From: DASRBN01 sp035294305 | GTDB lineage: Bacteria; Chloroflexota; Ktedonobacteria; Ktedonobacterales; Ktedonobacteraceae | Direction: 5' to 3' | DNA: 64,000 nucleotides | Assembly: GCA_035294305.1 (NCBI GenBank) | Contig: DATGLD010000009.1 | Coordinates: forward strand, 17,730-81,729 | Shown here: positions 1 to 7,870 of the stretch, piece by piece | How positions within the stretch are numbered: the first letter of the stretch is position 1 | Layout of the letters: every line of letters starts with the position of its first letter | Translations under genes and position numbers: made by a program | Notes under the pieces: model-generated | The model's input: only the letters and a program-made list of their open reading frames with translations | The model's database searches: none | What the model was told of the DNA's origin: nothing

Positions 1-73
1 CAAAGGTACGCCAGGTGCCCATACCGACGACAGGCACCCGCAAGCCAGTTTTTCCCAGCGTTCGATGTTCCAT
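1..73 (-). CDS. Aldo/keto reductase, N-terminal part (runs off the window)
   Basis: Only the first 24 codons are inside the window. The peptide begins MEHRTLGKTGLRVPVVGMG, which is the usual N-terminus of the aldo/keto reductase (TIM-barrel, NADPH-dependent) family. The ATG at 73-71 is preceded by a GAGGT ribosome binding site. The start lies 4 nt after the stop of the GT9 gene, so it is probably the third gene of the GT2-GT9 operon. The substrate cannot be guessed from this fragment. Confidence 0.75.
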   Translation of the reverse strand, partial: MEHRTLGKTGLRVPVVGMGTWRTF

Positions 74-77
74 GCTT

Positions 78-1199
78 CTACCTCAATTCTCCCTTCACTT
101 CCATTGAATAGACGTCACGCCACCTGGATTCGTAACAGGCATCCTGCATCACCTCTTCCGCGGCCTCCACCACCCGCTGCGCCGTGACACCCTCCAGGCA
201 GCGGTAGCCAATTGGGCATTCCGTATACCCACAGGGACGACAGGATACCTCATAAACTAAGGGGCGAAAAGGCCCGGGTAATAGCGGCGCGTACATTTGT
301 GGGTCAGCGCTGCCGAAGATCGTGACTGTTGGCGTCTTCAATGCATAGGCGATGTGGGCTGGCCCCGTATCGTTCGTCACCAGCAGGGCAAGGCGTGAAA
401 TGACGGCGCCCAGTTCAGCAAGCGAGGTCTTTCCCGCCAGGTTTCGATATGGGCCGGGCAAATCCTGGGCCAGCCTCTCGCCTGCCGGCCGGTCTTCCGC
501 CTCACCTATGATGACAATCGTTCCACCGTGCCTGCGCTGCAACTGGTACGCTACTGCGGCGAATCGCTCGTATGCCCAGTGCCGCGTCAAATCGCGCGCC
601 CCCATATGTACGCCGATCAACGGTTGCTCCGTTCCGGCCAGCATCGTTTCTGCTACCGTGACATCCTCTGGCCATAAGGGAAATTCTGTCTCCTCGCCTT
701 GCGGCGGGACGCCGAGGAATGTCGTCAATGCCAGGATACGCTGTATTTCATGGCAGCGCTCAGGAATGGGCCGGGCAGCATCCAATTTGCCGGGGCTATC
801 ACCCTGGCGTATAAATCCCGCGGTGGCACGCGCTCCCAGCAGCAACATAAATGGATTGGAGTTGACGCCTGACCCTTGCATCTGGATCGCGAGGTCGAAT
901 TGCTCGTCCTGCATCTGCTGGAAAAAAGAGAGCGTTCGCCGCGCATCAAAAAATTGTTCGGCGATGCCCGGAAAGCCGGGGAAGGCGATGAAGCGATCCA
1001 GGTGCGGCGAGCGCAAAACCAGGTCACGCAGCATAGGCAGTGTAATCATGCTGATTTCTGCCTGTGGCAGCGCGGCGCGCAACGCACGGAATGCCGGGGT
1101 CGCACAGATGAAATCGCCGATACGCGAGGCACGCAGCAGCACAACTTTACGCGGAGATCGAGGAAGGCGACATAATAATCCTGGCAACAATGGATTCAT
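78..1199 (-). CDS. Glycosyltransferase family 9 (heptosyltransferase-like)
   Basis: A 373-aa GT-B fold glycosyltransferase of the ADP-heptose:LPS heptosyltransferase family. The N-terminal Rossmann half carries RASRIGDFICATPAFRAL (about residues 24-41). The nucleotide-sugar half has the typical VTNDTGPAHIA motif (about residues 273-283) followed by TPTVTIFGSADP. A four-cysteine segment near the C-terminus (CRPCGYTECP...C) also occurs in many GT9 proteins. Its ATG overlaps the stop of the upstream GT2 gene by 4 bp, so the two are translationally coupled. The window also encodes a heptose-phosphate-type kinase and a SIS isomerase, which agrees with a heptose donor, but the donor is inferred and not visible in the sequence. 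Confidence 0.85.
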   Translation of the reverse strand: MNPLLPGLLCRLPRSPRKVVLLRASRIGDFICATPAFRALRAALPQAEISMITLPMLRDLVLRSPHLDRFIAFPGFPGIAEQFFDARRTLSFFQQMQDEQFDLAIQMQGSGVNSNPFMLLLGARATAGFIRQGDSPGKLDAARPIPERCHEIQRILALTTFLGVPPQGEETEFPLWPEDVTVAETMLAGTEQPLIGVHMGARDLTRHWAYERFAAVAYQLQRRHGGTIVIIGEAEDRPAGERLAQDLPGPYRNLAGKTSLAELGAVISRLALLVTNDTGPAHIAYALKTPTVTIFGSADPQMYAPLLPGPFRPLVYEVSCRPCGYTECPIGYRCLEGVTAQRVVEAAEEVMQDACYESRWRDVYSMEVKGELR

Positions 1200-2050
1200 A
1201 GCTGTATAGACCGGGTCTCAACACGCCCCGGCGCATAGAGCTCGACCATCTCAGGCAGCAGAGCCAGCGCGTGTCCATCAACCGTGCCCGCGTCGTTCAG
1301 CACGGTCGTAGGAACCTGAGTATAATAGGTGCCCGAAGGCATGATGGCGCACCCACCCCAGCGGCGCATCAGCAGGTTTTGCGCCAGCACTTCCTCACCA
1401 GAGTGATAGCGCGGCAGGCGCGGCCAGAACGAGAAGCCGCCAACTTCCCACAGTTTGGCACGGTCATAAAGAATGCACGACGCAATCCAGGCCACCTTGT
1501 ACAGTCGAAATTCTCCTGGCGGCAACGACTGGCTGGCGTGGTAGAGATTGGCGGCGCGATGCAATTGCCAGCGCTCCCACTGGGGCGAACCCGGCTCAAT
1601 CACTTCCGGCTGCACCGGCCCGTCCCACCACTCGACGATCTGCTGTTCTGGCCGCACATCGTCGCGATGCGACAATCCGGCAGGGAAGGCGCCCACGAAG
1701 CCACATCGCTGCTCTCGCAGCGTTTGCAGCAGGCGCTCGACTACCCAGGGTTCCATAAAAACGTCGTCATCCAGGTACAGCACGGCCTCCGCGGTCGCCT
1801 GGCGCAAGAGAAAATCGCGCTGTTCGGCGATGCCATGAATTTGTGGACGCGTGCGCCATTCGACGTAGCCGCCGCGCGCTTCAATTACGCGCCGCAGGGT
1901 CTGGATGACCTGCTCTTGCTCAACTGGCTGCTCGCCCTGGTCGGCGACGATTACCCTCAGATCGGTAAGCGTTTGCGCTGCCACGCCAGAGAGCGTCATT
2001 ATCAACGATGTGAGGCGATTATATGTCGGCACGAGGACATCAACGGTCAC
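1196..2050 (-). CDS. Glycosyltransferase family 2
   Basis: A GT-A fold family 2 glycosyltransferase of 284 aa. It opens with MTVDVLVPTYNRL, the nucleotide-binding strand, and has the metal-binding DxD motif as LYLDDDVF (about residues 91-98). I chose the GTG start at 2050-2048. It has AAAGGAG 8 nt upstream, whereas the longer reading to 2140 only translates an intergenic repeat. The gene overlaps the following GT9 gene by 4 bp. It probably adds a sugar to a cell-surface or exported glycan. The acceptor is unknown. Confidence 0.85.
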   Translation of the reverse strand: MTVDVLVPTYNRLTSLIMTLSGVAAQTLTDLRVIVADQGEQPVEQEQVIQTLRRVIEARGGYVEWRTRPQIHGIAEQRDFLLRQATAEAVLYLDDDVFMEPWVVERLLQTLREQRCGFVGAFPAGLSHRDDVRPEQQIVEWWDGPVQPEVIEPGSPQWERWQLHRAANLYHASQSLPPGEFRLYKVAWIASCILYDRAKLWEVGGFSFWPRLPRYHSGEEVLAQNLLMRRWGGCAIMPSGTYYTQVPTTVLNDAGTVDGHALALLPEMVELYAPGRVETRSIQL

Positions 2051-2078
2051 CTTCCTATCTCCTTTCCAGTACCCATCC

Positions 2079-2110
2079 GGGGCAACCACAAGGGCACGCC
2101 CCCTACAATG
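2079..2110. repeat. Family A intergenic repeat copy (GGGCAACCACAAGGGCACGCC type)
   Basis: A GC-rich segment of the form GGGCnACCACnAGGGnnCGCCC followed by CCTACAATG. Related copies lie at 4039-4072, 4103-4136 and 22258-22290. Here it sits in the 5' region of the GT2 gene. Confidence 0.6.
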
Positions 2111-2156
2111 ACCACGCAAGAAGCACCGAATTGGCGTCAAGCGAGATAGGAATCAC

Positions 2157-2219
2157 GCCGGTGATTGCAAAAATATGCCTCAAGCGTTCGGCTTGAGGCA
2201 TATTTTTGCAATCACCGGC
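2157..2219 (-). terminator. Perfect 29-bp hairpin after the inositol phosphate synthase gene
   Basis: Positions 2157-2185 and 2191-2219 are perfect reverse complements around a GTTCG loop. The hairpin begins 3 nt after the stop codon of the minus-strand inositol phosphate synthase gene. No clear U tract is fused to it, but its position fits a transcript end and 3' stabilisation. It separates that gene from the GT2 operon. Confidence 0.8.
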
Positions 2220-2222
2220 AAT

Positions 2223-3380
2223 TTATTGAATCACATCCGCTGAGGCATCGGCCTTATGGCCATTAGAAGGTTCTATCGCCGGAGTCTCCTGCTTTTTGCC
2301 ACCATCCTCGCCCCGGATAAAGGCTTCTGTCATCTCACGGGCCAGGTCATCGTGATACTGGATGGGCGGAGACTTCATCAGGTAGGCGCTTGGCCCTTCG
2401 AGTGTGCCGCTGATGCCGCGATCCAGCGCCAGCTTCACCATGCGCACAGCATCGATGACTACACCTGCCGAATTGGGCGAATCCCATACTTCCAGTTTTA
2501 ACTCCATATTTAAAGGCACGTCGCCGAATGTGCGCCCCTCCAACCTGATATAGGCCCACTTACGGTCGGTCAGCCACGCCACGTAGTCGGATGGCCCGAT
2601 ATGTACATTGTCGCCACCCAGCTCGTAATCCAGCTGGCTTGTCACGGCATTCGTCTTACTGATCTTCTTGGATTCGAGTCGCTCGCGCTCCAGCATATTG
2701 TAGAAGTCGGTATTGCCACCCACATTGAGCTGCATTGTGCGCTCCAGCTTCACACCGCGCTCGCGGAACAGGCGCGCCAGCATGCGATGCACAATGGTCG
2801 CACCCACCTGGCTCTTGATATCATCGCCGATCATCGGCAGGTTGGCGGCCTTGAAGCGATCCTGCCAGTACTGCTCGCGCGCAATAAACACAGGAATGCA
2901 GTTCACAAAACCGACCTTCGCCTGCAGGATCTGCTCAACATACCATTTCGTCGCCGTCTCGGAGCCAACAGGAAGATAGTTTATTACTACATCTGTGCCG
3001 GTATCATTCAGAATTTTGACGATATCTGAGGTCTGCTTCGGGGCCTTGGTAATCACCTTCGAAAGGTATTTTCCCAGCCCGTCATGAGTCATACCACGAT
3101 AGACTTTTGCTCCCAACTTCGGCACGTCCGCGAAACGATAGGTATTATTAGGCGGAGCATAGATTGCCTCACTGATATCTTTTCCCACTTTATTCACATC
3201 AATATCAAAAGCCGCAGAGAATTCGATATCGCTTATATGATAACCACCCAGGTTCACATGCATGAGACCGGGCACGAAATCATCAACTTGCGCTTCACGA
3301 TAATAATGCACGCCCTGTACCAAAGAACTGGCACAGTTGCCCACACCGACAATAGCGACGCGCACCTTTTTACTACTCAT
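2223..3380 (-). CDS. ino1: myo-inositol-1-phosphate synthase
   Basis: Converts D-glucose 6-phosphate to 1D-myo-inositol 3-phosphate with bound NAD, the first step toward inositol phospholipids and inositol-containing thiols or solutes. The 385-aa protein is the short actinobacterial/archaeal type. It has the Rossmann motif VGVGNCASSLVQG at residues 11-23, a DVVINYLPVGSE strand, and the C-terminal catalytic domain with GGNTDFYNML and KTNAVTSQLDYE. The start at 3380 (MSSKKVRVAIVG) is preceded by GGAAAGGA, and an upstream in-frame extension has no family character. It is transcribed alone, divergently from the phosphohydrolase gene. Confidence 0.93.
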   Translation of the reverse strand: MSSKKVRVAIVGVGNCASSLVQGVHYYREAQVDDFVPGLMHVNLGGYHISDIEFSAAFDIDVNKVGKDISEAIYAPPNNTYRFADVPKLGAKVYRGMTHDGLGKYLSKVITKAPKQTSDIVKILNDTGTDVVINYLPVGSETATKWYVEQILQAKVGFVNCIPVFIAREQYWQDRFKAANLPMIGDDIKSQVGATIVHRMLARLFRERGVKLERTMQLNVGGNTDFYNMLERERLESKKISKTNAVTSQLDYELGGDNVHIGPSDYVAWLTDRKWAYIRLEGRTFGDVPLNMELKLEVWDSPNSAGVVIDAVRMVKLALDRGISGTLEGPSAYLMKSPPIQYHDDLAREMTEAFIRGEDGGKKQETPAIEPSNGHKADASADVIQ

Positions 3381-4170
3381 TCTTGTTGTTCCTTTCCTAC
3401 TAAAACATGAAGATGGCCTTGTCCATCTTGCGTCACACGTAAAGGATATCAGTTGAGATCCCCTACTATTTTGACGTTCCTGTCGCACCTACCCCCTGGG
3501 CAAGGTCGGCAAGCGTGTCAAGCAGCTGTATCCGTAGATGTAGCTGTGTATATCCTACTATACGCCGAAACAGGGCCTGACTGCCATAGCAGAGCCTACA
3601 AAATCCCTGTGAACTATCCAACATGCAGCATTTCCGATTCTGGCCGATGATGTATTATACGAGGCGCGTTTCACTTTTCTGGCTGCGTACATAACCTGAA
3701 CATACCTGTTGGAGCCTGGTGTGTCGAAATAAGCACGCGGGAAATGATGCGTCTGATTGCCAGAACACTTTCCCAGCGGAAGTCCGAATGTGACGTATGT
3801 TGCTTTTACCGTGATAAAATAGCCCATTTGGGCATAACCCTTTCAATTAAGTGCAACATCTGTTACAATTCATAGTGGAAGCGATGAGTGATGTGGTTGA
3901 GTAAGCATAACGACTTATGCAAATTCATAACCGCTTCTTCACTGCTTGGTAACACTATTCAAGGGTCGGTAGTGTTATGCTCAGTTCTAAATTGTTGGAC
4001 CTCTGCAGAGGGTAAACACACAGGTGAGGGAGAAATCTGAGGGCGACCACGAGGGTGCGCCCTTACAATGATAACGCCCAACCCTTATGGAGCTATCTAG
4101 TGATTATTGTAAGGGCGCACCCTCGTGGTCGCCCTCCCGGCAATGACCATACTTTGAAAGGCAGATATTC
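3381..4170. other. 790-bp divergent intergenic region
   Basis: Separates ino1 (minus) from the phosphohydrolase gene (plus). I see no convincing gene. It holds two small hairpins, GCATAA-cgac-TTATGC at 3905-3920 and TAACACTA/TAGTGTTA at 3950-3977, then an inverted pair of family A repeats next to the downstream ribosome binding site. Both promoters must lie here, but I cannot place them confidently. Confidence 0.6.
4039..4136. repeat. Inverted pair of family A repeats
   Basis: Positions 4039-4072 and 4103-4136 are near-perfect reverse complements (one mismatch over 34 bp) separated by 30 bp. Each arm has the GGGCGACCACGAGGGTGCGC core. The structure can form a long stem-loop in the leader of the gene starting at 4171. 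Confidence 0.85.
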
Positions 4171-5583
4171 ATGAGTCTCGGCACAAAGCGAAAAAAGGTT
4201 CTGGTGATCGGGTTGGATTGCGCCCCACCGGAACTCGTTTTTGAGCAATGGCGCGATGAATTGCCGAATTTCAAACGGGTTATGGACGATGGAGTATGGG
4301 GCAGGCTCGAGAGCTGCATCCCTGCGATCACTGTCCCCGCCTGGAGTTCGATGATGTCGAGCAAGGATCCGGGCACATTGGGATTCTATGGCTTTCGCAA
4401 TCGCGGGGACTATTCTTATGAGAAGAATACCCTCGCCAATTCCAACTCGGTGAAGACCGACCGCGTCTGGGACGTACTTTCACGCGCGGGTAAGAAAGTC
4501 ATCACCGTCGGTGTGCCACAAACCTATCCTCCCAAGCCGGTCAACGGCATTCAAGTCGGTTGTTTCCTGACCCCATCTACCACTAACCCCGAACGGCCGT
4601 ATACCTATCCCGCCTCTGTGATGCAGGAGATCTCGTCGACTGTGGGTGAGTACCTGGTAGATGTCCCGAACTTCCGTACTGAGGATAAGGATTACTTACT
4701 GCGCCAGATCTATACTATGACCGAAAAGCGCTTTAAACTGGTCAAAAAGTGGATTGCAGAAAAGGACTGGGATTTCTTCATGTTTGTGGAGATGGGGACG
4801 GATCGCATTCACCATGGCTTATGGAAATACCATGATCCCACGCACCACAAATATGAGGTGCATCCGATCTATAACGAGAGTATCCATAATTATTATCGTT
4901 ATCTTGACAATGAGATTGGGCAAATCCTTGATCTGATCGACGAGGAAAATACGACCGTTTACATCGTCTCCGATCACGGCGCTAAGAAGATGGATGGTGG
5001 CATTTGCGTCAACGAATGGCTCATCCGCGAGGGCTACCTCACACTGAAATCGCAGCCGGCGACCCTTACGGCTATCGACCGGTGTGAAATCGATTGGAGC
5101 AAGACGCGTGTCTGGGGAGACGGCGGTTATTACGCTCGTATCTTCCTCAATATCGAAGGGCGCGAGCCACAGGGCATCGTCAAGCCCTCTGAGGTTGAGG
5201 CCCTGCGCGACGAACTGAAGGCGAAATTAGAGGCCCTGCCCGACCATACCGGCGCGAATATCGGCACACGCGTCTTCAAGCCAAAGGAAATTTACAAAGC
5301 CTGTAACGGCGTGCCACCAGACCTGATCGTCTACTTCGGCGACCTCTTCTGGCGCTCCGTCGGCTCGGTTGGTCATGGCTCGATTTACACCTTCGATAAC
5401 GATACCGGGCCTGACGACTGCAACCATGCTCAGTTCGGTATCGTCATCAAGCATGATCCGGCTGTGCGCGAGGGCCCTGGCGGCCGCGAACTGCCTGGCC
5501 TCCAACTGATGGACATGGCGCCATCTATTCTGGAGCAACTCGATGTGCCGGTCCCTGCCGATATGCAGGGCAAGGCTTTTTAA
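4171..5583 (+). CDS. Alkaline-phosphatase-superfamily phosphohydrolase (type I phosphodiesterase/nucleotide pyrophosphatase)
   Basis: A 470-aa member of the alkaline phosphatase superfamily, which hydrolyses phosphate mono- or diesters or sulfate esters with two metal ions. Visible metal and catalytic positions are D16 in VIGLDCAPP, the nucleophile candidate T54 in ITVPAWSS, D211 with H214/H215 in MGTDRIHHG, D268/H269 in VSDHGAK, and a late His in SVGHGS. There is no signal peptide, so it acts in the cytosol. The start has AAAGG 9 nt upstream. It heads a plus-strand series with cysC and sat, so a nucleotide such as PAP/APS, or a sulfated or phosphorylated sugar, is a plausible but unproven substrate. 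Confidence 0.82.
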   Translation: MSLGTKRKKVLVIGLDCAPPELVFEQWRDELPNFKRVMDDGVWGRLESCIPAITVPAWSSMMSSKDPGTLGFYGFRNRGDYSYEKNTLANSNSVKTDRVWDVLSRAGKKVITVGVPQTYPPKPVNGIQVGCFLTPSTTNPERPYTYPASVMQEISSTVGEYLVDVPNFRTEDKDYLLRQIYTMTEKRFKLVKKWIAEKDWDFFMFVEMGTDRIHHGLWKYHDPTHHKYEVHPIYNESIHNYYRYLDNEIGQILDLIDEENTTVYIVSDHGAKKMDGGICVNEWLIREGYLTLKSQPATLTAIDRCEIDWSKTRVWGDGGYYARIFLNIEGREPQGIVKPSEVEALRDELKAKLEALPDHTGANIGTRVFKPKEIYKACNGVPPDLIVYFGDLFWRSVGSVGHGSIYTFDNDTGPDDCNHAQFGIVIKHDPAVREGPGGRELPGLQLMDMAPSILEQLDVPVPADMQGKAF

Positions 5584-5636
5584 CACGGGCAGAGGCATGA
5601 TATACTATGTCCTCCTGTGAGTGAAAATGAAATATC

Positions 5637-5661
5637 GTAGGGGCCGATTCATCGCGCCCAC
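5637..5661. repeat. Family B intergenic repeat copy
   Basis: Sequence of the form GTAGGGGCCGATTCATCGCGCCC between the phosphohydrolase gene and cysC. Related copies are at about 6389-6415, 20201-20228, 30981-31002 and 62569-62594, in both orientations. Confidence 0.6.
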
Positions 5662-5704
5662 TGCTGGCTGATCGACCCTGGAAGTAGAGGAGAATAACAT
5701 ACAT

Positions 5705-6301
5705 ATGGCAAATACCGGTTTTACCATCTGGTTCACTGGTCTCTCTGGATCGGGCAAAAGCACCCTTTCTGATGTCATCGAGAAGCGCCTGCGCGAGCGT
5801 GGTCGCAACGTTGAAGTGTTGGACGGCGACATTGTACGCACGCACCTGAGCAAGGGCCTTGGCTTTAGCCGCGAAGACCGCGATACTAACATCAAACGCA
5901 TCGCTTTCGTCTGCAGTCTGCTGACGCGCAACGGCGTGATTTGTATTTCCGCGGCTATCGCTCCCTATCGCGAGGCGCGCGAATGGGCGCGCAAGGAAAT
6001 CGGCAACTTTGTTGAAGTTTATGTAAAATGTCCTATCGAAGTCTGCCGCCAGCGTGACGTGAAGGGCCTGTACAAGCTGGTCGACGAGGGTAAGATCAAG
6101 GGCTTTACCGGCGTTGATGATCCTTACGAGGAACCGGAGCATCCCGAACTGATCGTCGAAACCGACAAAGAAACGGTTGAAGAAAGCGTTGCGCGCATCT
6201 TCGCCAAATTGGAAGAGTTGGGCTATCTAGAACCGGAAGAGATGCCTGAAGAGGATGCCAGGGTCGTGACAGACCGCCTGGCGGCCCTGGGTTACCTGTA
6301 G
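5705..6301 (+). CDS. cysC: Adenylylsulfate (APS) kinase
   Basis: Phosphorylates adenylyl sulfate at the 3' position to give PAPS, the sulfate donor for reduction or sulfotransfer. The 198-aa protein has a Walker A motif GLSGSGKS at residues 12-19, the DGD motif in VLDGDIVRTHLSKGLGFS, the RDTNIKRI segment, and the lid with KGLYKLVDEGKIKGFTG. It stands upstream of sat on the same strand (135-bp gap containing a family B repeat), which gives a complete sulfate-to-PAPS route. The C-terminus runs about 20 residues past the usual end, with an acidic tail. Confidence 0.94.
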   Translation: MANTGFTIWFTGLSGSGKSTLSDVIEKRLRERGRNVEVLDGDIVRTHLSKGLGFSREDRDTNIKRIAFVCSLLTRNGVICISAAIAPYREAREWARKEIGNFVEVYVKCPIEVCRQRDVKGLYKLVDEGKIKGFTGVDDPYEEPEHPELIVETDKETVEESVARIFAKLEELGYLEPEEMPEEDARVVTDRLAALGYL

Positions 6302-6388
6302 TTTTTGATAACGGCAAGTGGGCCCCCTCCAGTGGAAGAGATACTCTTGCCTCCCCTAAAAGGTGCCGGGGCCAGAAGCCCATAAACG

Positions 6389-6415
6389 CTAGGGGCCAGA
6401 TTGATCGCGCCCCAT
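6389..6415. repeat. Family B intergenic repeat copy
   Basis: AGGGGCCAGATTGATCGCGC followed by CCC, between cysC and sat. It is the same family as 5637-5661, with the core GGGGCC-GATT-ATCGCGCCC. Confidence 0.6.
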
Positions 6416-6436
6416 TAGAGATAGGTGTAACAACAA

Positions 6437-7603
6437 ATGATAAATGGATTAATCGCTCCTCACGGAGGAGAACTGATAGTAAACATGGCAAGCGAGCAGG
6501 AGCGCGCCGAATTGCAGGAGCGCGCCAGGAGCCTGCCGCGTGTAGAAGTAGGCTCCCGCCAGCTGGCCGACCTGGAAATGCTGGCTAATGGCGCTTACAG
6601 TCCTCTTGGCGGCTTTATGAATCGCGCCGATTACCTCAGCGTCGTTAACGATATGCACCTGAGCAACGGCCTGCCCTGGTCGGTGCCGATTACTCTTGCC
6701 GCCAGTTCAGAGCAGGCTGCTTCGCTCAAAGAAGGCTCACAGGTAGGGCTGGTCAATGCCGCAGGGACGTTGCAGGCTGTCATGACCATCCAGGAAAAAT
6801 TTGGTTATGATAAGCAGCACGAGGCCAGCAGGGTGTATCGCACAACCGAAGACGCGCATCCAGGCGTGAAAGTCCTTTACCAGCAGGGCGATGTGCTGCT
6901 GGGTGGGCCGGTACGGGTTGTCGCGTTGCAAAATCAGGCTTTTGCCCAATACCGCTTCACACCAACGCAGTCGCGCCAGATTTTTACAGAGCGTGGCTGG
7001 AAGCGCGTTGTAGGCTTCCAGACGCGCAATCCAGTTCATCGCGCGCACGAATATATCCAGAAGTGTGCGCTTGAAACCGTCGATGGCCTGTACTTGCATC
7101 CCCTGGTGGGAGACACCAAGGGCGATGACATTCCCGCCAGTGTGCGCATGCGCTGCTACGAAGTGCTACTGGAAAATTATTACCCGGCGGACCGCGTCGT
7201 CCTGGGCGTCCTTCCCGCCGCTATGCGCTACGCGGGGCCGCGCGAAGCCATCTTCCATGCCTTGATGCGCAAGAACTATGGCTGCTCGCACTTCATCGTC
7301 GGACGCGACCATGCCGGTGTGGGCAATTACTACGGCACCTACGACGCTCACCACATCTTCGCGGAGTTCGACCCGGCGAAACTTGGCATCACACCCATGT
7401 TCTTCGACCACACCTTCTTCTGCCGCGCCTGCGATTCGATGGCCTCGGCAAAGACCTGCCCGCATGGTAACGACCAGCATGTGACGTTGAGTGGTACGAA
7501 GGTACGTCAGATGTTGCAAGCAGGAGAGATTCCGCCGCGCGAATTTTCACGCCCAGAGGTCGCAAAAGTACTAATTGAAGCCATGCGCCAACCTGTAGCG
7601 TAA
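6437..7603 (+). CDS. sat: Sulfate adenylyltransferase (ATP sulfurylase)
   Basis: Makes adenylyl sulfate and pyrophosphate from ATP and sulfate. The 388-aa protein is the single-chain Sat type, unrelated to CysDN. It starts MINGLIAPHGG, the usual N-terminus, and carries the catalytic QTRNPVHRAHEY motif at residues 195-206 and the second motif IVGRDHAGVG. A cysteine set with FCRACDSM...KTCPHG near residues 330-350 is like that of other bacterial and archaeal Sat proteins. It follows cysC. No sulfite- or PAPS-reductase gene is in this window, so PAPS could feed sulfation as well as assimilation. Confidence 0.95.
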   Translation: MINGLIAPHGGELIVNMASEQERAELQERARSLPRVEVGSRQLADLEMLANGAYSPLGGFMNRADYLSVVNDMHLSNGLPWSVPITLAASSEQAASLKEGSQVGLVNAAGTLQAVMTIQEKFGYDKQHEASRVYRTTEDAHPGVKVLYQQGDVLLGGPVRVVALQNQAFAQYRFTPTQSRQIFTERGWKRVVGFQTRNPVHRAHEYIQKCALETVDGLYLHPLVGDTKGDDIPASVRMRCYEVLLENYYPADRVVLGVLPAAMRYAGPREAIFHALMRKNYGCSHFIVGRDHAGVGNYYGTYDAHHIFAEFDPAKLGITPMFFDHTFFCRACDSMASAKTCPHGNDQHVTLSGTKVRQMLQAGEIPPREFSRPEVAKVLIEAMRQPVA

Positions 7604-7715
7604 TAGGAAAGATAGGGATGTGATTGTCACATGCCTGTTGAGAGAACAATACGACGCTTCTTCCAGGGCCAACACAAGTCGCCCTGGAAGAAATATTTCC
7701 GTTCTGGAGAGATTC

Positions 7716-7831
7716 ATGAACTTGAACAACCAGGATCGGTAACCCGAGCGACCCTGGCCCGGTCGTGTTTCGCTGCGCTCAGCATGACAGGACGAGAGGG
7801 GTTTAGCGATTTTGCGCTTGTTCAAGTTCAT
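7716..7831. mobile_element. 116-bp MITE-like element with 14-bp terminal inverted repeats
   Basis: ATGAACTTGAACAA at 7716-7729 is exactly reverse-complemented at 7818-7831. Between them is a GC-rich segment with TTTCGCTGCGCTCAGCATGA, a short sequence known as a dispersed repeat in several bacterial phyla, including Chloroflexi. No coding sequence is present and I see no clear target-site duplication. It fills most of the 267-bp gap between sat and the kinase gene. Confidence 0.6.
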
Positions 7832-7870
7832 CTATTGCTACCTGCGGCGCCTGTGTAGGAGAAAGAATGT

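Noticed and set aside
352..1209. Long plus-strand frame opposite the GT9 gene
   Set aside because: It is the antisense shadow of a well-supported GT9 gene and has no family motif.
1271..2149. Long plus-strand frame opposite the GT2 gene
   Set aside because: Antisense shadow; the GT2 frame has a ribosome binding site and clear motifs.
7631..7858. 75-codon frame between sat and the kinase gene
   Set aside because: It mostly translates the repeat element at 7716-7831.
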